Shown here piece by piece: positions 49,501 through 61,500 of a stretch of DNA of 64,000 nt. How positions within the stretch are numbered: the first letter of the stretch is position 1; every line of letters starts with the position of its first letter. Location: contig CM047428.1 in NCBI GenBank assembly GCA_026168455.1, forward strand, positions 21,914,759 through 21,978,758, written 5' to 3'. A program made the translations under genes and the position numbers. The stretch comes from Theocolax elegans. Its lineage: Eukaryota; Arthropoda; Insecta; Hymenoptera; Cerocephalidae. Below the pieces are notes generated by a model. That model saw only the letters and a list, made by a program, of their open reading frames with translations, was not told the DNA's origin and made no database searches.

Positions 49501-52500
49501 TTGCCTGCTCGTGTGGATAGCGCCTCTTCGTGTCGTTGCTCAGTGTTTTCTTACCCAACGAGAATTTGTAACCTTCGAGACCTTTGTGATCGATTTTACT
49601 TTCGAATTCGTATGTCACCGGTCTGCAATGATAATGAACGTAATGATTATAAAGATTTCTTTTTTACGGACGAAGGTACACGTTATTTTTATTAGAATTT
49701 AAAAAATGAAAAAATAATTGAATTTGTTGATATTTTACGTTTAGTAAAAAGTAAAACTAAAAAATGTCTTATATCATTGATTGATCATAAGCATACTATC
49801 GATTATGGAATGTGCCAATATGTTGATTTTCCAAAAATATCAAATTCGAAAAAATAGAACCTTTTGTCATCATACAAACATTATATAAATAAAATTGTAC
49901 ATTGAATTAAGTACGTAAATCATTTTATAGGGTTGTTAATTAAGAAAACAAATATTGACGAAGCTTTTCCGTTGCTTTCAGAGAGATCTGATTGATCCAT
50001 CAATGACGTGAGTCAATTCGGATAATGCAACACCTGGCGATTAATCATTTCCAGATTGTATCTCGTAACAACTGGACGTATTAGACATTTAAATGGAATT
50101 CGTCACCTGCATATATCTGGAGTGAAGAGTTGTATATCTTCTTCCGTTCGGTAAGGTGGCCAAAAGTCACCAGCACTTCCCTCGACAGCGTTGCACGGAC
50201 TCTTGTAAAATCTGGTGGTGTCTTTGAAATTCCAATTTTTCAATTTGCCAAGATTTGTAATCTCGTCGACACCTGTCGCTACGTTATTGTAACCATCGAA
50301 CTCGAACGATCCGTTCCTCTGTAAACAGATCGATGATCATTCAAAAATAATAATCAATGCAACGATTAGATATAAACATTTGTAAACGTCCCAATAAAAT
50401 ATTCAAATTTTCCGCCACTGTCACGTAACCGCCTTTTTTTTTTCTTTATTTCTTCTTGACCGTAAAATTGCGTATTCATCTAAATGTTCATCGTTATTAT
50501 CTAATAGCTTAGGAGAAGACGAAAAAAAGATATCTTAATTTATACATAATATTGTTGTTAAACAAGGAAAAAAGAGACACTTTTAAACATCAGGTGTCAC
50601 AGTGTGAGTTGAGTTAGTCAGTTATGGTAATAAATTAGTACACATTATCTGTTCTTGGCTATTTATTCTTCAATCAGTGACCTACATCCAGCTTAAGCTA
50701 TTCAGTGCCAATTTAAAGTAAGCGTCTACGAATCATTCCTGTACGTACAACGACCGATCGAAACCATTTAATAGACTAAAGTTTCCCGTAGCATTGAACT
50801 GCCAATAATTAAATTCGTTACAATAATTAAGTGTCCCTCTCCATCTTTGTCATTTACTCGTAACTAATGTCGACAAATTTTTTTTTCATCTAATCGTCAA
50901 TTTTTTTATGATTATTTTTTTAATCTTGAGCGATTGATTGTGACATTGTTTGTCATAATTTTTATGGCATAAAATTAGGTAAAAAATATCTAGAAATATA
51001 TATTTTTATTTTAAAGATGGATTAGTTTCTATCAAGTGTTTCATTATTTATTTTAATATTAATAATTAGTTAATTAAATTCTATAATTTTTCTTAATTTC
51101 GATATTGACAAAGTTAATAACAATATAATTTTGTTATTATGTCAATAATTAAAACAAATTTCCAATCTATTTGTTAAATTAATAGAACAATAATTAAGTT
51201 TTTAACCTTAAGGTTTTATTGAAATTGATTAATTATAAAATTATTAGCTATTGAATAAAAAGTTACCATTAAGTCCATAGCTTACGCCCAGTAAATGGTC
51301 TAACATAACCTCAAAATATTTATCTTGCATAAAGTGTGAACTATTTTTTATCAAGCAACTACGAAATTTTGAGATCAAAAATAGGTAATAAATCCATAGT
51401 TTGAGTCAATTTGGTATAAAATTGGCCACTAAATCCATAACTTACGGCTAATCTATAGTTTCGCTTTGTAGTCTCACAAATGTCGATTTATTGGCTATTT
51501 TTAAATGTAACCTGAAAATTCTCGATTTCATAAATTTATAATACCAATAAATGGTTTGATGTAACTTCCCAATTCTTAATTTCTTGCCATCACGACAATT
51601 ATACAAATGATTTAAAGAATTTTTCTGAAATATTACACTTATACATATTTAAAATGATTGAATACTTACTGTATAAAACCAACCAAATCGATCGAATGGC
51701 GGCGAATCATCATCCATCCCAGACATTTTTCCCATAGTGATAATTTTATCCTCGAATCCCGTAAACAACAGTTCGTCAACTGTTTTGAATACGTAGATTT
51801 TGCTCGAAAACTGGTTGAGCAAGTAAGACAAACTTTGTTGGATCATAAATGGCCAGTATCGAATTTTGTGTGCTGCTGACTGAAACACAATACTTGTTGC
51901 TTAGAATATCAATTGTTTCTCGACGCAATATCAGTTGGGAGAATGTTTGTTTAGGTCAAAGAATTCAGCAAGATTTTTAATAAATCATACCACGGCTACA
52001 ACGTTGAGTTGTAAAATTTTGTCATCCAATGAGCCATTGCTTCTCGCGCTGTCGAAAAACCACGATCTTCTTTGATTATAGCTGACTGTGTAGTTTTCCG
52101 GATGGAAGACTATGTTTATTTTTTCCCTCCTCTCGCTGAAATGTTAAATGTGTCGTCAAAATTTCAACAGTTTTATTTGTATTTACATTTTTTAATCATT
52201 ACGTTCAGGTATGGTCAGACATCAATCTGTCAAGAAAAAACCGATTTATGTAACATTTAAGGAAATTTCAAAATAAAAAAAACATAAACGTTTGATCGGT
52301 ACGAGTTTAACAAATTGCTAAATCGTTTGGTTATCTTGAAGACGATTTTACAATAAATAGCGAAGTGATGACACGACCCACATGTAGTAAATTGTGATTG
52401 ACGTGACAATTTTCTGGTAATTCGAAAAACGTTTATTTGTAGTGTTGTGGATTGAAGAATCTACACGCACACACCTTTGCTCGCTCTGCACTTGAAATAA

Positions 52501-55500
52501 TTCGTAATTATCGTCGTTTGTTTTGTGGCCGAGGTGCTTATTTACACTTTGTAGTGACATCCAGAATTTCTTTAAGGTTGATTAAGCGTCGACATATTTT
52601 TTAATAAAGAAAAGAAAATATTTTTTGGGATCTTTTGTTACTGTTAGTAACAAATGTACATTTGTAGGTTGGTTTGCTATAATTTTATTCTTATAATTTA
52701 CTCAAAGGGAATGAACTTTTTAAATTAGATTTAATTAAAATTTTCAGATTTGTTAAACTTTATTATTTCAATTTTTATGTTTGGGTTACCGATGTTCGAT
52801 TATTTATTGCCAATATTTTCTTAATTTAATTTTGATATTTTAAAAAATTAAACAATATTACTACCATTGTTTAAATGAATCTATCGTTCGTCCAAGTAAT
52901 CTTTAGTAAAAACTTTTTTACTACTATTACAACCACATTTAATATTTCTTATTTTTTTTCATTTTGTCTGTGAGGGCCTTATATTTCTTATCAGCACTAT
53001 AGAATGAATTTTTAAATCAATAAATTTAATGCAATTTTTCGTTCAACGTGATAGTACATATGTTATGAATGAAAATTACCGACTAACTGTTCATTATTAA
53101 TATTGAATTTTTCTTATAAACTCTACATTGTAATAATTTTGTAATTATACCTGGTAATGATAAATAAAAATAAGTCTAATGAATAGGTTTTTCTTTATAT
53201 ATTCTTTATATTCCAATTTTATATTATAATTATTATTTTCATTATGCGATGTGTAATTTTGTTTAGGAATTTTTTTTCTCGAAAATAGTATATTACATAC
53301 CATGGCCAGTAAAATAAGAAATGTCTCAGATCACATGTAATTGTCGGCCGAGGCGAAGCCGAGGTGGACGATCATGTGATCTGAGGCTTTCTTTTTTACT
53401 GGCCAAGGTGTGTATACTATTTTTCTGCTCGACGTTGCCGGAAAACGGCGACTTCAATTCGCGCAGCGGCCGGGAAGTTGCCGCTTTCCGGCCGGAGGGC
53501 AGAAAAATTATTCTTAAAAATTATTTATTAAAAATTATCACCTTCTAAACGTTATAAGCTTTCTATCAGAACGATTTTTATATTACAATTATTAATCGAT
53601 AATAGTAAATTACCATATTTTCTAACCGAAATCCTCTTAATAAAAATTATTTACTTAAAAAGTATCTCTTCCATTTCTCTTTAAATTCTTTATGACCTTT
53701 TTTTTAATCTCACAATTTATTTATAATTTGTAGATCGATAGCAGTAGATCCCTGGGATTAAAAATTGAACGTTCAATATAAAACAATATTAGCATGAAAT
53801 AATTACATAAATCACTCGACTCACCAAATTAAATGATAATTTACAACGTTTAGTATTCAATTAATCGTTCACTGTCTAACTCGGAAAACATTATTTAATT
53901 TCATCCTTAATTTCAGTTTTTCAAATCATTACCCGCACGTATATATCTTGATATTATTAAGCTTCACAGCAGACAGGTGTTTTAATCTCGTAATATGCTA
54001 TTATTCTGACGTTGTGTACAGATAAGACGTTTGAAAATTTTCATCAAATGCGCGCGCGTAAATTCGTATCGTAAGAAGAAATAATGTTGTGATAACACGA
54101 TAAGCCGTTAGAACACCTCAAATCTAGTCTACTCGATAATTGATCTTCATTTATTATAATTATTTTGTGATGATTATTTATTCATTTAATATCAATTGTT
54201 ACACGTGATAAATTGTTAAAAATTTTTTATTTTTAATATTTAAAATTTATATTTTATTTACAAGTGTTAAATAAAAAATAATTATTTTTCTATTGATCTT
54301 CATACGTTTTCACTTTTATTTAGATTATCTCTATTTTAATTGATATGCAGTTAAGTGATAGGTAAAATAATAGTTTCATAAATTTTCCTTACTTTCTTAT
54401 TATTTTTAATTAGAAAATTGTTATTTCCTTATATTCAACATCCACAAAAAATTAGCTAAAATTTTTTTTTGATCATTTTTTCAATTAAAAATTTAAAAAA
54501 AATTTTTTTTTATAAATATCAATTTTGAATTGGTGATTTTTTAAATTATTTTCTTATATATTTAATATTGAGTTATAAACAAAACAATTGCTTAAAAGAA
54601 TTTCTCAAAAATCTTCATATAATTTACTTATTTCTATTTATTTATTTAATTATATTCTGTAACTCATACATATAAGTTATACAAATAGTTTTAATTAAAG
54701 TTTATTTTTATTTTTTATATTTAATAATCGTAATTATTTAAAAATATTATTTTCTATTGCTTTTAATGTTTTTTTTATTAAATCACGATTATTTTTCAAT
54801 CAATTTTTTTAACATATAATTATTATATTGAATATGTTATAACCGCTTTCATCTAATTAATGCAATTACATCCTAGTTTTATCGTTCAATCGTACTAATG
54901 AACTTGTGTAAATTTTTTTTTCAACTATAATTAATTGTTTGCTAATCAACGCATCGTGTTAATCAAAACGATAAAAATTATCTCTTGGACATCTATAGAA
55001 TGAAATCATCAAGGGTTACCATATTACAAACCTAATCTTGTAACATTTTTTAACACGTTAAAAAATAGAGAAAAATGTCAAAATTACAAGAAATATGAAT
55101 GAATAAAATTCAATCATAAATTTATTTAATTTCACATATTAAAACCTCAATGAAAAATTTGGCTATTCGTTTTTAGTTTACGAAATTAGCGACGCGACGG
55201 CGGTTTCTTTATCTTTTTCATACAAGCTCGTTGTACAGGTCGGGTCGAAAAGTAATTAATAACCAACCAATTACTTCATGAAGTTGTAGTGGTCGCTCGC
55301 CTACGTATAAGTGAATCGTCTCATTGCTCATCAAGATGTCAATATACGGAGTAAGGTTAAATGTTCCTTTCCTTCGCATGGTTACCAACTACGCTATTGC
55401 TATTATTATTGTAGCTGTTGTTGTTGAATAAAAATTGAATTGTAACAGTAGTGTTATATATTTTTTGTAGTCAATATTATTAATTTTTTTGTACATAATT

Positions 55501-58500
55501 TTATTTTTTATGGGTGATCGTAAGAGATGATGTTGAGATGTTGCAGGAAACTACTATTATCATAGTCAATGATTAAATTATGATTTAAATAGGATTGTAT
55601 TTAAGAATCTAAATAGTTTAGGATAGTTGAAAAAAAACAGAAGTATATTTATGGAGCTACATTTTCAAAGAAATTTGTTGTTGGTGTTTAATGTTGCGTT
55701 AATTATAAATTATAGGGACCTACCATTATCAACATGCAAAAATATGTCTAGAATGAAACACAAAACTTCAGAAAAATTCACTAAGGAAAACGTATGTAAG
55801 AAACTAACAAACCAGTTTCTTCGAAAAAAAAAAATTTTGTTGCAACTTCTAGTGGTGTTATTATTAATTACAGGGACCTATTTATCGCAACCTAAAAATA
55901 ATGCATAACAAATTACTTTCATCTTGATAAAAATTAAATTAAAAAAAAAAAACAAAAAAGTTAACGTAGAAAACATGCTAATGAACTAGTTTTTATGAAA
56001 ATAAATTCTATTAACCTACGTTTATCAATCGAATAACTGAATTAAAAATGTAATAGTACGTAAATAATGTTAACAAAAATTGAAAATTACTAACAGAATT
56101 ACTTTTTAATAAAGCAACTTTATTGTTCGCAATATCAAGAGAATGTCGAAACCAAATTACAGAGAGCTACCATTATTAACAGAAACCATACCTATTAATA
56201 TTATTAAAATTTTTGTATGAATATATAAGTATTAAAATCTTTACAAACATTCGTAAAGAAAATTGAAAACGTATAAATAAAACTGACGAAACAATTTATC
56301 AAAAAATTGTTTGTCGATAATTTAAATTTCATATTGAATCTAAATTATAGGGATTCATCTATTTATCAACTCAGACATTATAAATAAAATATCTGATTAA
56401 AAATCTATACGAAAAAAGTGACAATACACGAATAGAACAGTGAACAGGAACTAATAGTAACTCGTTATAGTATAAAATACAAAATATAGTAGTAAAAAAT
56501 ACAACATACCGTCGGTAAAGAAGATTGGGTATCTATCGGTAACCCACAAAAAAAGTCAAGTAATTAAATTAAAACTTAAAAATTTTCGCACTTAATAACA
56601 ACAAAAATCCAACCCTGATAAAAATCATAAAAGACTTTTAGTTATAATTATTAGTTAATTTCGACAAAGTCTGTTGATTTTTAACTTTTAAATTAGCTAA
56701 ATATTGGTTAATTAAAAAAAAAAAAATTACCTAATTTTTGATTAGAAATTGTATTTATTTATTGGTACAAAATAAATGTGTCATGTAATTAATTATACTT
56801 TAAATTAATAAAATTTTATCAAATAAGAATATATATTATAACAGATTATAATGCGACATATATATAGATAATTGTAATGCATACTTTTATCAATGCACCA
56901 ATTTTTATGTATTTTCAGGTTGTATTCGTATTTTTAATCTAATTTTATAGGTGACAGAAATTTAGTTCGAAACAAGTTAATCGCTGGCCATTCGCATTAT
57001 ATCATTTTCGATGATGTTTAATAGTTATTAACTAATTTTTAACGTCGTAACTGGATACTGAACCAAAATTACAAATATCTACACCTTTCAACCCAAAAAT
57101 TACGTTTTCGTTTTTAATGAAAAATTAATTTTTATAATAATAATTGAATAACAAATTTTTTACGAGTAATTTTGACTAAAAAAGGGTATAATTTTTAAAC
57201 CTAAACATCCTAATTAAATTATCGATATAAAAGTCTGAAAATATATGGGTACATTGTTTAAAGTTTGCATAAGGATTTTACTGTTCAAAATTTTTCCAAA
57301 AATTAATTTTTTTGTTTATAAAGAAAATGTAAGAAATACCCAATTTCTGATGCCTTCGTCCCCTTAACTAAGAAAGCTTAGTTAAATATCTATTAACCAA
57401 AAATAAAAATACCACGAAATTAACAATTAACAAATTCGAATACAATCAATTTCCCAAAAAGTAATTCGATTAATTTTCATCGCTATATATACATATACAC
57501 GATAATTTGTCAATTACACAACCACACTATGTACTAATAATTAACCCGATTACACAATCACAAACCGAGTTATAAGGTAATATGAAAACGAGTAGGATAA
57601 TTATATGCAAATAAACCTATATATTTCTTTTTCTTCGTTTTTCTACTTTTTTTGTATTTTAAGTTAAACATCGATAAAAGATTAATAATAGCATACTAAT
57701 TATGAATCGCGCAAATAAAATTGTCCGTCGTCAGGAATTTTCATTAACGGTTGGAAAATCAAAATATTACACGATTCGATTCTAATTTCACGTTATCGTG
57801 TCGTATGTACACTCGATAAAAGTTCCGCGTTCGTTTGCAACCTTGAAATATCGCAATGAATTTTTAAACTGCATCATTGACGGTTAATTATTATCTGTTT
57901 TGTCTGATGAGTATTTATATGTAGGTTTTTTTTTAATTCTCACTGGTGACCGTAATGTGACGATCTGATGATTTTTATCACTTTTTTTCGTGTACACGGA
58001 AAGGATTATTTTATTAAAATTACCGCGATGACAAGAGTTGGGGAAAAATAACTTAAGAGTTTATTATTTTTGTCGTGTTATCCAAGTAATTTTACATCAG
58101 ACTTATAATTTTGATTATTTTTAACGATCTATTTCAGTAATTTTGGGCTTTCAAGCATCAACTGATCGAAATAGAACTATCCTAAAAATTTATATATTTT
58201 TTACCGTTCAATTACAGTAATTTTTATAAAAAAATATTTTTAGGTTCGTAGTGATTGTTCGAAAAAAATGATCCTGAACTTTTGTAAGTTTTATCACCTT
58301 GTCATCAATTTTTATAAGAAAATCAGATGTTCAGCTAAAAATCGATAATTCTGATCATGCTGATGTAAACTATCTAATATTCATGATTGTCATCGCGATA
58401 TCGTGACAATTCTATCCCTGGTAGAAATCATATTCCATTAAATAAGTATTAAATAGACTGTTTGAATAGAATGGGCAAAAAATAGGCGAAAAATGTGCCC

Positions 58501-61500
58501 ATTTTTCTCCTATCGATGAAACGCTTTTTCTCACATTTTATGACCATTTATTAAAGTAAAATCCTATTTTTCTCCCATTTTTGAGCTTGTAAATATAGAT
58601 TACAGTTGAGTCTAGTTATGTCCTATTAAATATCTATTAAAAATGGACAAGTGAAAAATCTAATAAAACAGCGTTTATCTTCGTAAATACTGGGAATACA
58701 ACAGAAATTAGTTGTAAATCAGACGAAAACGTTAAAAACCCATCCGAAACTATAGGAATTTTGAAGTTTACTCTTTCCGGAAAGCTGGAAAGAATATTTA
58801 AATATTTTGAGGTTATGGTCATTCTATTAAATGCTAGTAAAATGGGAGAAAAAGCGTTTCATCACAAGGTATTTACTACCAATTTTTAATTCCTAGTTCT
58901 TAGTTTTAAATTTCTACTAGGGATAAGAAGAATTTCTTAAGTTAATAATTTTGATCAAGCTGCCATGGTAATTTTCATGAGAATATTTTTAAAATTTTTT
59001 AGTTCATAATTTTTTTGCCAAGGTAATTTTTATAAGAACATTTAAGATTTTGACGAAGGTAATAAAAAATTTCTGTCATAGTTATTTCTACAGAAAAATT
59101 TGAAGTTGTAAATCAGCTGTCAGACAAAAATCAACTTAAAAATTCATAATTTATATCGAATTGTCATAGTAAATGTTATAAATAAATTTGATTTTAAAAC
59201 ATCAACATACGCACTATCGTGGTAATTTTTACAAAAAAAAGACTCTGATTACTCCTGTCATTAAAAATGTCAAAAAAATGTTAAAGCAAACTTGCTCTTG
59301 ATATTCAATGTTGATATTTCCTTTTTTTCCTCTTTTTTCTACGAATAATTAATTTTTTATCCGCTTTGTTTTCCTATCGAGTTCCAAAGATAACGATATT
59401 CATTTAACCTAAAAAAATCTACGTTTCTAGTATTGCAGATTCGCTTGTTTTCGCGTTCCGTCGAACTTAAAGAAAATTGTTATAAATTTTGTTGGTCCGT
59501 TTGATAAATAATATTACGTTAATACTTCAGCAGTCTGCAGAGGAGACCAGAAAGTAACCGTCAGTTACTGACCTGATTCGTCGCATCTGTTTCAATCGTC
59601 AGATCACATTTTCGAATATACCTAATTGTCACGTTACAATGAAAAGTATGACAGTTTGATTACCTTGTGGCCCTAATATGACGTAACATATTTGTTTTCG
59701 GTAAATATTAATGGAATTTTACGGAAATAAATTGTTTTAAGCATCATGATAATTTCAATTTTTTTCGCAATAATGTATCTTTTTGTTTGGAAAGTAATTT
59801 TCGTAGACAGTAATACTTTGGCGAATTTCTGTGGACGAATATTGGTAATTTTAAGAAAAGTGATGAAGCAAGAGTGAAAATGAACTCTCTTATAAATTTG
59901 GTTGTAAAATTGGCAATTATAACGTTAATGGTAATGTAAAATTAAAATTCGAACCAAACTTCAGTCTTAATAGAAGTTTTTACCATAATTTAGTCCTAGT
60001 TTGAAATTGGGATGTTTCTTTTCGCTATTATATAGTATAAGAAAGAAATTGTTTTTTAATTTATCTTTAATATGTTTGTTTTTACAATTTGGCTGATTGA
60101 TATTTCCCTACATTTTTAACCAAAATCACCCACTTTTATTAATAAAATATAAATAAAAATCAAATCAAAGCCTGTTCCTACTATAAACATTATCATAATG
60201 TGATGTTAAAATTTGCTATTTATCTACCATCGATAAAAATAAAAACAAAAATAAAACCAAAACCGGATCTTATCAGAAATTTCCACTAAATTCATTAAAT
60301 TAATCAAATTATCGATAATAATAAAAATGAAAATAAAGTCTCTTCCTGCTAGGAATTTCATCATAAATTAGAATAACTTGCTAATTTTAGTCCAAAAATT
60401 TGGTTAAGAGTTTTTTTATTACTATATTAATAGTTGGACTGAAATTAAGTTTGATCCCTGTTAGAATCACCACTATTTTTTATCCAAAATTTGGTCACAT
60501 TTCCCAAATTCGAACCGTCAATTGCCATATCTTCTACCATTTCTTTCAAAAACTTTATAATGTATCAAAAACTACCAAATTCCTTTATTTTATACCACAG
60601 TAAACTTTACCCCAAATTGACCAAATTCTGCCAAAGCCATCAAATTTTTAAATTTTGAACGAATAATTATCAAAACGTCCATCATCCCTTTTGAAACTTT
60701 GTAAAATATAAATATACCAAACAGCTTAATTTTTTATCATCATTCCCTACCATACACTTAAACTCCAATTTCACCAAAATTTTGATCACAAACGTCACAT
60801 TACCCCAAATTTATACAAAAAAAGTGTCAAAACTTCTATCGTCCCTTTAGAAAACTTTATTAACTAAATAAAACTATCAAACTGCTTTATTTTGATTAAA
60901 TCATAACCAAATACGTTTCTAAACTAAAACTAATAGCAAAATAAAAATAAAAGAAAACTCACAGGAAACTATATGGTCCGAGTTGAACTAAATTTGGCTT
61001 CTTATCAGGGTCCATGAGATCCTCTGGATTTGTCCAATTAAAAAAATAGACATCCAGATAGGTTGGCAGGCCTTTCGTGTCTTTCCACACATCGTAGCTT
61101 TTCGAATGTGGCGATAACGATAATGCCTGTAGACAGTGAATTAAAACAAATGTATCAGCGATATTATTCTTAGAGCATCGGGTATATACACATTATCACT
61201 CGGATGAAATAGCATAAATCAATTCGTAAGAAATGGAGAAAAAAAATAAATAAATAAAAATTTATATAATATGTGTGTGCACAAGCTGATAAAACGTGAC
61301 TTCGAAATGAGAACAACTATACGAGCACAGTAAATTTCAATATAAATAAATTATATTAATTATTAGAATTATCAAAATATATTGATTGATAAGTTTATCT
61401 CGTGCAAACGGCAATATATGATGAAAAAAATTACAGTATAATTCGTTGTAAATATCAAAATTACAGTAACTTCAAAAGAAAAACTATTATTTCTGAATGG

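Larger units (their letters stand above)
52136..60962 (-). other. intron 2 of CD36-family gene (8.8 kb)
   Basis: Bounded by the exon 2 donor and exon 3 acceptor. Contains the fold-back at 53.3 kb, a satellite-like repeat at 55.7-56.4 kb and a terminal-inverted-repeat element at 58.4-58.9 kb. From 58080 to 59280 and from 60000 to 60900 there are loosely repeated AT-rich phrases such as GGTAATTTTTATAAGAA. A less AT-rich patch near 55190-55400 could be regulatory. I saw no convincing coding exon; short open frames at 55627-55908 and 60400-60603 lie in repeat DNA. Confidence 0.6.

Noticed and set aside
49394..49702. 102-codon + strand frame
   Set aside because: Antisense to exon 6 of the CD36-family gene, whose frame, splice sites and cysteines are convincing.
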